From Plotosus lineatus (taxonomy: Eukaryota; Chordata; Actinopteri; Siluriformes; Plotosidae), in NCBI GenBank assembly GCA_024760905.1, contig CM045729.1, positions 76,436,550-76,500,549 on the forward strand: a stretch of 64,000 nucleotides of DNA, read 5' to 3'. A program made the translations under genes and the position numbers. Positions 1 through 10,868 of this stretch are shown here, in pieces (within the stretch, counting starts at the first letter, position 1; each line of letters opens with the position of its first letter). Under the pieces are notes generated by a model. It searched no databases, was not told where the DNA came from, and saw only the letters and a list, made by a program, of their open reading frames with translations.

Positions 1-1836
1 CAAAGGCAGAGCAGAAGACAAAGTGGTGGAAGTTGAAAAAGGAAGAGTGTCGGGTTGTCTTCAAGGAGGAGTTGAAACAGGAAGTGCAAAAGGCCAAACA
101 GAGCGCGTTTGATGACTTGTATGCTTGGTTAGAAAGTAAAGAGGGAGAAAATGTTGGCACAGCAGAGAAATAGAGATGGGAAGGACGTGCAGTAAGTTAG
201 ATTGATAAAGGACAGAGACAGAGAGGGAAATGTATTGACTGATGACAGAAGTGTGCTGGGAAGATGGAAAGAGTACTTTGAAGAGCTGATGAATGAGGAA
301 AATGAGAGAGAAAAAAGAGTAGAAGAGGTGACTGTTGAGGACCAGGGAGTAGCAAAGATTAGTAAGGGTGAAGTGAGGAGGGCATTGAAGAGGATGAAGA
401 ATGGAAAGGCAGTTGGTCCTGATGACATACCAGTGGAGGTATGGAAGTGTCTAGGAGAGGTAGCAGTATATTTTCTGACAAGAACATTTAACAAGGTCCT
501 AGAGAGTGAGAGGATGCAAGAGGAATGGAGGAGAAGTGTGCTGGTGCCCATTTTTAAGAACAAGGGAGACGTGCAGAGTTGTGGCAACTACAGAGGGATA
601 AAGTTGATGAGCCATACGATGAAGTTATGGGAAAGAATACTGGAAGCTAGACTAAGGGCAGAGGTCAGCATTTGTGAACAACAGTTTGGTTTCATGCCAA
701 GAAAGAGCACCACAGATGCAGTGTTTGCCTTGAGGATGTTAATGAAGAAGTACAGAGAAGGTCAGAGGGATTTGCCTTTGTGGATCTGGAGAAAGCATAT
801 GACAGGGTGCGGAGAGAAGAACTGTGGTATTGCATGAGGAAGTCTGGAGTGGCAGAGAAGTATGTTAGAGTGGTGCAGGACATGTATGAGAGATGTAAGA
901 CAGTGGTGAGGTGTGCTGTCAGTGTGACAGAAGAGTTCAAGGTGGAACTACATCAAGGGTCAGCTCTCAGCCCCTTCTTGTTTGCTGTGGTGATGGACAG
1001 GCTGACAGATGAGGTTAGACAAGATTCCCCATGGACTATGATGTTTGCAGATGACATCGTGATCTGTAGTGAGAGCAAAGAACAAGTGCAGGAAAATCTA
1101 GAGAGGTGGAGGTATGCCCTGGAAAGGAGGGGAATAAAAATTAGCCTCAGTAAGACAGAATACGTGTGCATGAATGACAAGGACCCAAGAGGAACGGTGA
1201 TGTTACAGGGAGCAGAGATAAGAAAGGTGGAGGATTTTAAGTACTTAGGCTCAACAATCCAGAGCAATGGAGAGTGTGGAAAAGAGGTCAAGAAGCGTGT
1301 GCAGGCAGGTTGAAATGGTTGGAGAAAAGTGTCCGGTGTGTGATAGGAGGGTATCGGCAAGAATGAAAGGAAAAGTGTACAAGACGGTGTTGAGGCCAAC
1401 GATGTTGTATGGTTTAGAAACAGTGGCCCTGGGGAAAAGATAAGAGGGAGAGCTGGAGGTAGCAGAGATTAAAATGTTGAGGATCTTTTTGGGAGTAACG
1501 AGGATGGATAGGATCAGGAATGAGCTCATCAGAGGGACAGCACATGTAAGACGTTTAGGAGACAAAGTCAGAGAGACTAGATTGAGATGGTTTCAACATG
1601 TACAGAGGAGGGATAGTGAGTATATTGGTAATAGGATGCTGAGGCTGGAACTACGAGGCAGAAGGCCTAGAGGAAGACCAAAGAGACGATTCCTGGATGT
1701 GGTGAAGGAGGACATGAAGGTCGTTGGTGTAAGAGAAGAAGATGCAAAGGATAGGGTGAGATGGAGGCAGATGATTCGTTGTTGCGACCCCTGAAGGGAA
1801 AAGCCGAAAGGAAAAGAAGAAGAAGAAGAAGACCAC
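1..1836 (+). mobile_element. RTE-clade LINE (Expander/RTE-X-like), copy A, truncated by window edge
   Basis: This is the reverse-transcriptase half and 3' end of a non-LTR retrotransposon. Fragments 202-837 and 780-1313 give the RT: a DLEKAYDRV block, LHQGSALSP and an intact FADDIV catalytic motif near 1047. Fragment 1474-1794 gives the C-terminal region (RWFQHVQRRD, RGRPKRRF). Lesions are visible. Near base 80 the endonuclease-RT linker is deleted compared with the other copies. TAA replaces a Gln codon near 196. About 8 bases are missing near 772, which shifts the frame. TGA replaces Trp at about 1311. The 3' end is the family signature (CGACCCCTGAAGGGAAAAGC) followed by a GAA-type tail. 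The copy is a pseudogene. The endonuclease part lies off the left edge or is lost. Confidence 0.9.
780..1313 (+). pseudogene. RTE copy A: reverse transcriptase palm and thumb fragment
   Basis: This 177-codon frame covers the RT palm. It opens with [10 protein letters not shown] (catalytic Asp region), contains the QGSALSPFLF block and the FADDIV motif with both aspartates, and ends at a TGA where sister copies have Trp. The usual VEVGLHQG reads VELHQG, an in-frame loss of two codons. The preceding RT fingers lie in another frame (202-837), so the product could not be made as one protein. Confidence 0.8.
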
Positions 1837-2113
1837 CCATGGAATCCAGTGAGAGTTTTTGGTCAGTTGTGGTCTATATCCAGCAACTGTAACCTTGAGG
1901 AACCATGGGTGAAAGAATACAGCAAAGCCACGTCAGAAAATGTTAATTCACCATTGCTGTTACTGCATTGCATTACTTTGGACTGCCTGGCCTGAAGAAA
2001 ACAATAAAAATGTCCAAATCTAACACATCTCCAGGACCTGACGGCATATTCAAAATCGGTTTTGGAAACTGTTCCCCTGTGGCCAACCATATCTGCTCAC
2101 TTGTTTTAATTAT

Positions 2114-2455
2114 TTGATGGACACAGAAGATGTTCCTCCTTGGTTCTGTAAAGGTCACACACTACTCCTCCCAAAGAAAGGAGACTTGACAGATCCTAAA
2201 AATTACCGCCCTATTACCTACCTGAATACAATGTACGAAATCTTTACAGGGTGTTTGACAAATGTCATGTCATCCTATTGCTCCTCCAGTGAAATTATTT
2301 ACCCGGAGCAAAAGGGAGCCAGAAAGGGATGTTGGGGATGCAAGGATCAGTTATTGGTCCAGAAAATGATACTTGAAGAGGTTAAAACTTTCCATCACAA
2401 CCTCTCAATATGCTGGATTGACTACAAAAAAAGCATACAACTCTGTCCCTCATGA
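2114..2455 (+). pseudogene. R4-type LINE: RT fingers fragment
   Basis: The frame has LLPKKGDLTDPKNYRPI followed by an EQKGARKGCWGCKDQLL block. Both are typical of RT motifs 1-2 in R4-type elements (PKKG...NYRPI, EQKG...KDQLL). It ends in WIDYKKSIQ, where the next frame continues with KKAYNSVPHELI. The palm entry motif is therefore split by a frameshift between about 2400 and 2440. Confidence 0.75.
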
Positions 2456-3113
2456 ATTGATTCTGAAGTCTTTACAATGTGTTGGCCTACCTGAGCACTT
2501 AGTCCATTTGCTCAAGTCTTTAATGGGTTTCTGGTCAACTCAGCTTGAGATGTACTCACAAGGTCAGGTTAAGACTTCAGAACCTATTTCAATTAAGAGA
2601 GGAATATTCCAGGGGGATTCTTTTAGTCCTCTGCTTTTTTGTTTGTCACTTAATCCCTTGAGTTTTTTTTTTCTCAATAAGGAGGAAGGTTATTATCCAG
2701 GACCTCCACAGCACAGATCCCCAACACCTCTTACTCATCTCTTTATGGATGACATCGAGTTGATTGCCAAAGGAGATTCCAACTTGAAGAAACAAATTCT
2801 CCTTGTCGAGTCCTTTTCACAAGATATTGGTATGACTTTCGGACTTGATAAATGTAACAATCTTCATATAAAACTTGGAAAGGCTATCAATGATGGATCA
2901 GTTGAGTTACATGGAAGAGGAGTGATTGAGCATCTTGTGGAAGGCCAATTGTACACCTATTTGGGGATGCAGGTTCGAGACAAGCTCCAGAATTCCCACA
3001 TAAAAGACAAACTTTGGGCCGAATACAAATCGCGAGCTAAATACGAGAAACAAGGCCAAAGCCACAAATACTTACGCAGTGCCTGTCCTTTCTTACTCTT
3101 TTGGTGTTGTTGA
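2373..3113 (+). pseudogene. R4-type LINE: RT palm fragment with FMDD
   Basis: The frame starts out of register and then reads KKAYNSVPHELI, IFQGDSFSPLLF (the GDS/SP motif of R2/R4-type RT) and LFMDDIEL at 2742-2753, which is the catalytic box with both Asp codons intact. Next come the DIGMTFGLDKC and YLGMQV blocks typical of this clade. It ends by frameshift near 3080, where the C-terminal frame takes over. Only the frame breaks, not the active site, mark it as dead. Confidence 0.8.
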
Positions 3114-4458
3114 TTGGACAAAGGACGACATCATGGGTCTTGATCGCCTTACAGGAAGGATCATGTCTGACAACCGAGCTCACCACCCTTGTTCCTCTAT
3201 CAATCGTTTATATTTATCAATCAATTCCGGGGGACGAAGTTTGATTAATGTGGAGTCACTTCATGATCGTATTTTATTGTGTACTTTTGTACATATTTAT
3301 TTATCTGATGATCCTCTTGTGAAGCATATCAAGACTTACGATGAAAGCAAGGACTTCCATAGTTATCTTAAACGCACCAAGGCTGCTGAACAAAATCTCA
3401 ATGTCAATGTTGATTTTGTTGATGGCGAAGTACTGCTGGACGGTTCATCTATGTGTGTCAACCAGGTGAAGTCTTTCATAAAATCTGCTCAGAGTCGTCA
3501 TTTCAAGGAAAAACTGTCTGGAAAACCACTACATTGTGTTTATGTACAGTGTGTTGGGCAGAACAGTAATCCTTCGGACTCCTTTGCCTGGATGAAGTCG
3601 GCTGGTCTGAAAAGTGAAACTGAGGGCTTTCTTTTTGCTGCTCAGGACCAGTCACTTCCAACACACAATCGTCAACGTAATATAATAAGGGAAAATGTAA
3701 ATCCCAAATGTCGTTTGTGTAGGGAATTTAGTGAAACTGTCCAACACCTTGTCAGTGGTTGTCCTGTTTTGGCACAAACGTCTTGTCTGAAAAGACATGA
3801 CGGCATGGCACGTTCCTTTTATTATTGTCTCCGTCATGCGTGTGGTTTTGACTCAGAGGTCCATCCATGGTACGACCCTGATCATGTCCAGGGTTTCATG
3901 GAAAATTATCATTTCAAGCTTCTTTGGAATCGGCCCATATACAGCCTGAGGAGAATTGAAGCCAACAAACCTGGTCTTGTCCTTTTTGATAAATCTAATG
4001 GAATTATTTATATTATTGAATTTTCTGTCCATTTTGACAGCAATGTGATTGACAAGATTCAGGAGAAGCATGCAAAATATGTGGACCTTGCCTTTGAAAT
4101 GTCTCGCTTGTATCCAAAGTACAAAGTCGTCCGACTCCCCATTGTTCTCTGCGCCCTCGGTTTGGTACCTCCTGATCTATTAACACAGATCAACAGTGTG
4201 CCTGGGTTTGCTACCGGGAGCACAGCCATTCTGACAGTCTGGGGGCAATGCAGAAGGCTGCAGTGTTGGGGAGTCTCCATATTCTCCAGAATGTTCTTGG
4301 TGGGTTTGACTAGGCAGTGCTTCCTGGGAGAAGTCCCATTCGCTGTCTGGGCTGCGTGTGGAGAGGGTGAGGGCCCTGAGCTGATGATAAGCCTAACCAG
4401 CCTGAATGTGCCAGGATCACCCGATCCCTCTCTGCTGCATATAAATCTTTACTGTAAA

Positions 4459-4524
<66 letters not shown>
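3079..4524 (+). pseudogene. R4-type LINE: C-terminal zinc knuckle and restriction-like endonuclease
   Basis: This is the longest open frame of the element (481 codons). It begins with a LSYSFGVVDWTKDDI block (the LIRYPAGI...W region of the clade). A zinc knuckle follows near residue 211 (CRLC, then H and C as CX2C...HX4C). Near residue 297 is the restriction-like endonuclease: KPGLVLFDK then YIIEF. The family motif is PD...D/E; here PD reads PG (GGT for GAT), so a key acidic residue is lost. The last 20 or so residues are tyrosines read from the TTA array, so the natural stop lies upstream or has been lost. The segment 4250-4440 reads like 3' untranslated sequence. Confidence 0.75.
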
Positions 4525-4525
<1 letters not shown>

Positions 4526-4541
4526 TGTTGTTGTTGTTGTT
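4458..4541. repeat. (TTA)n array followed by short (TTG)n
   Basis: There are about 22 units of TTA/ATT directly at the 3' end of the R4-type LINE, then about five TTG units. The TTA array is either the insertion target or the element's tail. Confidence 0.95.
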
Positions 4542-5329
4542 TTGCAATTAACTGTGTGTTCTTTCTGATTAAATTGTTTTGAATTAGATATTATTCCTTC
4601 AAGGACATCAACACATTTATTTGTGTGCTAGCATGCTAATCCAGGGGTGTCACAAAGAGAATTGTGATGGTGTAATATAGCCACTTTATTGGGGATTGGC
4701 ATTTCCACAAATAGCTAATCAAAAGCAGCACACTTGAAATGTGCCTGGTCTCCACGGTGACAGACTGTCACGGCAACCATGACACAGATACACACTTTTA
4801 GACTCTCTGAAGGCTGAGAAAAAATATGTTGAGGTCATTTCTTTAAATCATACATGCTCTGTTATTAATCGGAAGAACAGCAAACTAAGGGTTAAAGCAT
4901 CCTAAATTAGTTAATTTCCTTACCATCGAGGCTCAGCTCGATATCTATACAAATATCTGATCATTTTTACACCCTGAAATCACTGATTCTTCTTTTCCAA
5001 GGTTATAGCACATATGAAATTCATTTCAGGGATATTAAGTACAAGACATTGCACCAAGGATGGGACGTAAGCCCATAGCAGAAAACAATGATAATATGTA
5101 TGTACATACTTTGTTTCTTATCTCGGAGCACTTTAATAGAATTACAGGGACTCCTCGCACTTGAAGCTTCAATTCATGTGGCTTCAGTGCATCGCATTTT
5201 TTTTAATATTAATTGGAAAATTAAAAAATAAGGAAGAATAGAGAAACGGTTAAGGAAAATGCCATAAAACAAGGCCAAATGTTATTATTATTAAAAATAT
5301 ATAAAAAATAAATAAAAAAAAAACATCAA
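4542..5329. other. unassigned AT-rich DNA
   Basis: I see no coding frame or recognisable repeat here. A short imperfect inverted repeat (GTGACAGACTGTCAC) lies near 4758, and the right end is A-rich next to the truncated Gypsy. Confidence 0.5.
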
Positions 5330-5441
5330 AACTACTTACACGTCTTCCAAACTCTAAATGTAAACTGGGGGCCTCAGTCTGAAACAACATCCTGGGGGAT
5401 TTCCTGGAGCCGAAAAACATGTTGGACCAGCTGTTTCTACC

Positions 5442-6004
5442 TCATTTCCATCTCATTTCATTTGGGGGAGTTTGGGTGGGGCGACAAACTGGACCGTCTT
5501 GGAGAAACAGTCTATTATCATCAGGATGGCCGTGTTGCTCTCGGATGGAGGTAACCCCGTAACAAAATCCACCACAATGTGCGACCAGGGACGATGAGGA
5601 ATGGGTAAGCGTTGGAGGAGGCCCGTGGGTGCATGATGGGAGCACTTGCTCTGGGCACAGGTGGCACAAGCTCCCACAAACTCTCTGGTGTCGGCTGCTA
5701 TCGTTGGCCACCAGAAGTAGGAAGTAGGAAGTAGGAAGAGAATTTGGTGGGCTCCAGGGTGGCAGGCCAATTTGGATGAGTGAGCCCACTGTAGCACTGG
5801 AGTTCTGGCCGGCGAAGAGACATACAGTCGAACTTGGGGGCATCCAACAGACTCCGGTTCCCCCTGCTGGGTGTCCTGAACTAGACGTTCGATCTCCTTT
5901 TGAGCGGATCCAAGTATACAAGAGGCGGGCAGGATGGTCTCCATGGCGGTGTCTTCCCCCGGGGAGAACTGCTTGGAGAGAGCATTAGTATCGACTTCCA
6001 CCAT
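5442..6004 (-). pseudogene. Gypsy copy 1: integrase N-terminal zinc finger and catalytic core start
   Basis: Two overlapping frames (5453-6004 and 5442-5921) give the integrase. An HHCC-type zinc finger ends in WWPTIAADTREFVGACATC, then comes HRPWSHIVVDFVTGLPPS with the first catalytic Asp, and IDCFSKTVQFVAPPKLP. Out of frame beyond 5440 there is VVSDRGPQFT with the second Asp, then the element stops. A 7-bp unit (GAAGTAG) is tandemly repeated about 3.5 times near 5715-5740. It causes the frame switch and duplicates LPTSYF in the product. Confidence 0.8.
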
Positions 6005-6679
6005 GAACTGCAGCGAGGGGTCCGGTTGGATCAGTACGGGTGCATTAACAAATTTTGCCTTCAGTCAGTCGAATGCTGCCTGGGCACTAGGGGACCACTG
6101 GAAAGGTCTTTTGGGTGACGTCAGCTGTGTGAGGGGGACTGCTAGGCGGCTATAGTCTCACACGAAGCATCGATAGAAGTTAGCGAGCCCCAGGAACCTC
6201 TGCAGCTGTTTCCGCGTCCCCGGAGTCGGCCACTATGCCTTCACCTTCACCAGATCGGGTCTTATCCGCCCCTTCTCAATGATAAACCCCAGGAAAGAGA
6301 CTGAGGGGACATGGAAATTGCACTTCTCCGCTTTGACAAATAACCTATTCTCTACGAGCCTCTTTAACTTAACTTCTTACGTAACGGAGATGCTCGTCAT
6401 CGTCTTTAGAGAAAATCAGGATGTTGTCCAGGTAAACGAATACAAAGCGGTTTAGCATGTCCCTGAGCACATCGTTAACCAGGGCTTGGAAAACTGCTGG
6501 GGCGTTGGTTAGACCGAACGGCATGACCAGATATTCGAAGTGACCCAGTGGTGTATTAAAGGCCGTCTTCCACTAGTCCCAATCTGGCTAAGCGGTAGGC
6601 GTTTCTCAGGTCCAGCTTAGAAAAGATGGTTGCATCGTAGCGAGGGGTGAAGGCCGAATCTATGAGAGGGAGAGGATAC

Positions 6680-6913
6680 TTATTCTTTATTGTTCAGGCC
6701 TGTGTAATCAATGCAAGGTCTCAGGGTTTTGTCCTTTTTCTCTACGAAGAAAAACCCGGTACCTACCGGGGATGATGAGCACCAGATGAGACCTGCAGTA
6801 AGCAACTCATTTATATAGGCCTCCATGGCGTCTTTCTCCAGCTTCGAGAGGTTATACAGTCGCTGACAAGGGAGCATGGAACCTGGGATTAAGTCGATGG
6901 CATGGTCATACAA
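6680..6913 (-). pseudogene. Gypsy copy 1: reverse transcriptase N-terminal fragment
   Basis: The frame carries the [10 protein letters not shown] entry motif, a PEKEAM-like helix ([19 protein letters not shown]), [15 protein letters not shown] and [11 protein letters not shown]. This is the canonical start of Ty3/Gypsy RT. A stop follows, and the rest of RT is spread over several frames to the left. Confidence 0.8.
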
Positions 6914-7245
6914 TCGATGAGATGGTAGTGAATGAGTCCTTGCTGAAAACCTCTTTCAGATGATGGTATTCTCTCGGAACGCCGGCCAAGTCCAGATCTT
7001 CCAGGTCGATCGGGGTTTGTGAAACTTGGGAGGGTACGGCCGCCAGTAAGCAGTGTCACTGGCAGTAGTCACTCCAGCTGCGTATGGTGATGGTGCGCCA
7101 GTCGATGTGGAGGTTGTGGGTAGGCAGCCATGGCCACTCCAGCACCAGGGAGAGAAAAGGGCGGAGAGGACAAACAACTCCGAACACTCCTGGTGATTCC
7201 CAGACAGACTGAGTTTGACAGGCTTCATCTTGTATGTGACACGAG

Positions 7246-7566
7246 CTATGAGTCAGCCGTCAATGGCAACTTTTTCATTTCCAGTAAGAACTGGTTGAAG
7301 TGGGAGCATAATTCCGGGGTATGTGTGGTGACCGCTGTCACCCAGGATGAGGCTTGCTTCATGAGTAGGCTCATAACAAAGGCGGTCTTAGTTTGATCGG
7401 TGGTGTATGAGGGCAGCTGCTGGCTGAAGACAAGTGAACACTGAGGTCCATGTTTCCGGTCAGAGGATTCTATGACGGCGGGAGCATATGAGTCGGACCC
7501 AAAGATGTAGGAGACCATGTACGAAGATTCAACGACTTTATTTAGCTCAGGGGAAACCAAAATCAC
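7246..7566 (-). pseudogene. Gypsy copy 1: gag fragment
   Basis: The segment CSLVFSQQ...TDQTKTAFVMSLL...ASSWVTAV...FNQFLLEMKK matches the capsid region of fish Gypsy gag (retrotransposon gag domain: pattern of FxxQP, TD..K.AF...L..G.A..W). The codons before about 7500 come from LTR-like sequence, so the gag N-terminus has been deleted and joined to LTR or leader DNA. Confidence 0.6.
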
Positions 7567-7790
7567 TGGGAATAATTCTTAAACAGAAAACTGTTGGAGC
7601 ACAAGGCAGGATACCTGGAGTCAGAGAGATCACGGGGAAACGGAATCACATGGAAAGGGCAATCTTCTTATGCCGGAGGGGAGTGCGCTGCTCCTCTTTA
7701 TAACTCGCTGAATGCTGAGTGAATTCAGGTGTGCTCTCTGAATTTCACCTGCAGGTAACAGCCACGCCCCTCGCCAGTGCCTGCAGTATA
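7525..7790 (-). repeat. probable 5' LTR remnant of Gypsy copy 1
   Basis: On the minus strand the segment has a TATA-like box (TTATAAAG, about 7703-7696) and downstream an AATAAA signal at about 7536. That is the U3-R order expected of an LTR upstream of the gag fragment. I could not define TG/CA ends or a primer-binding site, and no partner LTR remains. Confidence 0.45.
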
Positions 7791-7796
7791 TGGGGG

Positions 7797-7798
<2 letters not shown>

Positions 7799-7845
<47 letters not shown>
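7799..7845. repeat. (GA)n microsatellite
   Basis: About 23 GA units follow a short G run. The array forms a spurious reading frame of Arg-Glu repeats. Confidence 0.95.
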
Positions 7846-7847
<2 letters not shown>

Positions 7848-7849
7848 AA

Positions 7850-8640
7850 AACACTGCCAGCAAGCACAGACCATGACATAATAGTCTTGCACATGTATTC
7901 ATTTATATTATACACACACATGCATGTAGGTATATGTCAATCGGCGTGTTCTTGAGGGGGGGTTGTGGAATTGGGTGGTCATGGGGGCATCTTGGTCCCA
8001 ATTAACAGCAGAAAGTGAGGGATCCCTGTGATCTACTTTACTGTATGTTTCCCCACACTGGAAGGGAGTCATACCTAGAGAAAAGCCATGCAGACAAAGG
8101 ACCATGCAAACTTCCCACTGACAGTAGCTTAGACCCAAACCAGTGACCCTTTCATGAGTTTTGATACAATAACTGCACTAGATTGTCCTCTGAAGGATTT
8201 TTGTATATGGGTCTGATCATGAAACTGAGACTGAAATGTGTGACACTGACCTTTTACATTTTCTGCAGATTTAGAAAAATAATAGTTTTTCCCACGTTTA
8301 ATGTATGAGGTCAATATGCATTAAAACCTGGTAGATGACGGATATTATTCCTTGGAGAAGAAGCAGCATCAAAGTATCAGTAGGATGACTCAAACAGTCA
8401 GTATGTAACACAGACAGAATAAACAGCCTTATATTCACTAAAAATAGCTTTTGCTAAGAATTGTGTATTTAGTTACACTCTGCTAATCAAAAGTACTTGA
8501 CATGTTCAACTTTTCTTTATTATTTAAAGTGAATAAATCTGTGATCAGTGGGAACACCTTGTCACAAAATTGAGCATGAAAAAGGTGGAAACTAAAAAGT
8601 ATGAGTGATTTAAAAAACTGTTTTAACCCTATGTAACTAT
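7850..8640. other. unassigned DNA
   Basis: No coding frame or recognised element was found between the GA array and the L2-type LINE. Confidence 0.45.
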
Positions 8641-8647
8641 TGATCAT

Positions 8648-8860
8648 ATGGCTTTCCTTGACGGATTAGGAAATGTAGTTGGAGTTAAGGGAGTGGCCCA
8701 CTTATGGTTTAAATCTTATTTCACTGATTGTTATCAGTGTGTAGGTGTAAATGGTGATTTGTCTGTACATGTGGTTAAGTTTGGTGTTCCACAAGGGTCT
8801 GACTGTGTTTCAGTCTCATCATTTGTAGCAGTAAAGCACCCTGCAGTGATAATAGTCTAA
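8648..8860 (+). pseudogene. L2-type LINE: RT fragment
   Basis: The fragment reads VGVKGVAHLWFKSYFTD (family pattern IGI.G.AL.WF.SYL.DR), QCVGVNG and FGVPQGS, the substrate-binding GVPQGS block of RT. It breaks right after this, where SVLGP would be expected. Confidence 0.7.
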
Positions 8861-9012
8861 TGATAATGGTCTTTCATTTCAAGCTCATGTTGATAATATT
8901 ACTCAGGTAGCCTTTCATCTCAGAAATATTGCTAAAGTAAGAAACAAGAGGTCACTGCATGATGCGGAGAAACTTGTTCATGCTTTTGTTACTTTGAGAT
9001 TAGATTATTATA

Positions 9013-9264
9013 ATGTGTTACTGTCTGGATGATAGGTGCATGAACAAGCTCCAGTTAGTCCAGAATGCAGCAGCAAGAGTCCTGACTAGAACCAGAAGAC
9101 ACACGCATATCATCCCAACCTTATTTACACTGCACTGGCTTCCAGTTAAATTTCAAATTGAATATAAAATGTTACTTTTAACCTGTAAAGCATGTAATGG
9201 TCTCATGCCACATTATTTTTGCAACCTCCTTGTCATTTATTATCCCGCACACCCTGAGATCTAA
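9013..9264 (+). pseudogene. L2-type LINE: C-terminal fragment
   Basis: The fragment has NKLQLVQNAAARVLTRTRR, then a LHWLPVKFQIEYKMLLLTCKA stretch. This is the signature of the C-terminal region of L2/Rex1-type LINE proteins. It ends at a natural-looking stop before the 3' UTR. Confidence 0.75.
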
Positions 9265-9742
9265 AGGTGCAGGCTGCTGAGTGATACCTCGAATAATGAA
9301 GATTATTACAGGGGGCAGAACTTTCGTCTTACAATGTCCCACATTTATGGAACAACCTTTCAGCTAATGTTCGGGATTAGGTCTCAAGGTCTCAGTTTTT
9401 AAGATAAGGCTGAAAACTTACTTGTTTGGTGAAGCATTTTGTTAATATCCTTTTATTAGGTAAAGGAGCTTATCTGGGGGTCTCAGGCATAGAGAGTTCT
9501 GGTAAACTGTGATTTTGGGATGCTGTTGTTTCTCCACTCTACATGCTTACCCAGGTCCATTTGACAGCTGGGTGGCTGATTGCCCAGCAGCACAGGGTAC
9601 CCTCATGTTTGCCTTCCTTTCTGGTTCCCTCTCTTTTAATTATGCTGCCATAGTCCGTCATTCCAGCGTCCCTTCTTGCACTCAGTAATAATACATTATT
9701 CTTTTCCATTTCACAAAGATGAAAATATAAATATACCTAACA

Positions 9743-9745
<3 letters not shown>

Positions 9746-9828
<83 letters not shown>
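9746..9828. repeat. (CT)n microsatellite inside the L2 3' UTR
   Basis: About 40 CT units with one interruption near 9780. It splits the L2 3' UTR. Confidence 0.95.
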
Positions 9829-9833
<5 letters not shown>

Positions 9834-10602
9834 TATTGACATACACATTCTTCTTCTGGGATGCCAGTGACCCTGATCCTTCTGCTTTCTGAGTCCCATG
9901 ATCTGTCCTAGTGAGCTGATACTGGCTGGAGTTCTCATTTTGGAAGATTCTCATTCCTGCTGATGAAGATCAGTATGGACCCAGATGTGCACCAACAGAG
10001 TGTGAAGAATGACTTTGCACTGCTGCTGATATTAACTGCTTTCTTCGCGATTATGTAAGACTTACAGTTGTATTAACAAACGGAACACATTTTGGACTGT
10101 AATGAATTTACCATATATGGTTTGTATAATGAGGCAGGGATTCCCTTTTGTACTTGGTTCCTTTCAAGGATGCTTCCTCACATTTACTGAGGGAGATTTT
10201 CCTTGCCACCATAGCCATGGGTGATGCTCATTAAAGATGTGTAGGGGTTGTAGAAAATGTTTAAATTCTTTTATACTTTGTAAACTCATACTTTTACTGT
10301 GTAAAGCTACTTTGGGATAATGACAATTGTAAAATGTGCTATACAAATTAAACTTAACTAAATTGAATATATACATATTTTCATATGATATTATCTTCCA
10401 GGCATGCACTAAAGATTTTGATTAACTGATTCTTAAATAAACTTAGAAATGGAAATATTTATTTAAGTTTTAAATTTGGGAGGCTGAAAAATGTACCGGT
10501 TTCTAGATTAGACCCATATACTACAAGAGAGTGCTGCAATCGGATTGACCGTCTTGGGAAAACTAACAACTATGCACTGAAGGAGAGGTGGATACATGTT
10601 TC

Positions 10603-10619
10603 CCAAAATAGAACAATGA
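10603..10619. repeat. target-site duplication, left, of SINE
   Basis: CCAAAATAGAACAATGA recurs with one mismatch at 10869-10885, flanking the SINE. Confidence 0.85.
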
Positions 10620-10868
10620 GATTTTTTCCTTTCGGCATTTTCCCCTTTATCATGGGTCGCCACAGCGAATGATTCGCACGTTTGATTTGGCATAGGTTTT
10701 TACGCCACATGGCCTTCCTGACACAACCCTTTAGCAAGGGACAGAAACACGCTGATTGCCTTGCAGCTACTATTTTACGAAACTCAGCAATGGTTCTTTT
10801 ACATGCCTCTCACCATAGACAGTGAGAGACATGGCCCGCCTTTGATAATCTAGTTAGCTGCACTGGGG
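10620..10868 (-). mobile_element. tRNA-derived SINE with RTE-like tail, 5'-truncated copy
   Basis: On the minus strand this is about 249 bp of the same family as 40949-41303. It has the CAAAGGCGGGCCATGTCTCT body, a segment like the RTE 5' end (GGGTTGTGTCAGGAAGG), and the RTE-like 3' end (ATTCGCTGTGGCGACCC, GCCGAAAGG). The tRNA-like head is missing, so it is 5'-truncated. The 17-bp target-site duplication with one mismatch shows that it is a genuine insertion. Confidence 0.85.

Larger units (their letters stand above)
1837..4524 (+). mobile_element. R4/Dong/Rex6-type LINE with restriction-like endonuclease, 5'-truncated
   Basis: This non-LTR element has one long coding region broken into overlapping frames: RT fingers (2114-2455), RT palm (2373-3113), and a C-terminal part with zinc knuckle and restriction-like endonuclease (3079-4524). 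No apurinic-type endonuclease lies upstream, which fits the R2/R4 groups. Before 2114 there is a decayed stretch with an SPGPDG-like motif near 2035, the usual start of RT motif 1. The element runs straight into a TTA array. R4-clade Dong elements are known to sit in TAA repeats, so the array may be the target or the tail. Its left edge abuts the 3' tail of RTE copy A. The clade assignment is from motifs only. Confidence 0.8.
5330..7790 (-). mobile_element. Ty3/Gypsy retrotransposon, decayed, 3'-truncated, copy 1
   Basis: Read on the minus strand the order is LTR-like sequence (about 7790-7525), gag fragment (7566-7246), protease-like stretch (7228-6956), RT (6913-6005) and integrase (6004 to about 5340). 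RT blocks can be followed with frameshifts: [14 protein letters not shown] (6740-6690), [26 protein letters not shown] near 6540, and VYLDNILIF at 6437-6415, where YLDD has become YLDN. Integrase is cut off after VVSDRGPQFT near 5360, so its end and the 3' LTR are absent. RNase H is missing: the thumb (MVEVD, at 6004) is fused in frame to the pre-integrase ALSKQF, a deletion of roughly 130 codons. The copy is dead. Confidence 0.85.
8640..10368 (+). mobile_element. L2-type LINE (CR1/L2/Rex1 group), 5'-truncated
   Basis: Two RT/C-terminal fragments (8648-8860 and 9013-9264) are followed by a long 3' UTR that ends in the family's typical conserved tail. Motifs include TTCCTTGCCACC near 10197, CTCATTAAAG near 10230, TGTAAAGCTACTTTGGGATAATG near 10300 (the 'control-box' style end) and a short TTAAACTTAACTAAATTGAA terminus at about 10349-10368. 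A CT array of about 83 bp has expanded inside the 3' UTR. Most of the RT, including the catalytic box, is absent between the two fragments, so this is an old dead copy. L2 versus Rex1 was not resolved. Confidence 0.75.

Noticed and set aside
129..587. Long minus-strand frame opposite RTE copy A, with similar frames opposite all RTE copies
   Set aside because: These frames are antisense shadows of the RT coding sequence; they recur only because the RTE copies recur, and have no domain.
4755..4790. Short inverted repeat as a terminator-like hairpin
   Set aside because: Only about 6 bp arms in a eukaryotic non-coding region, with no gene next to it.
9676..9870. Frames with long Ser-Leu or Arg-Glu repeats over CT/GA arrays
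   Set aside because: Pure translation of microsatellites.
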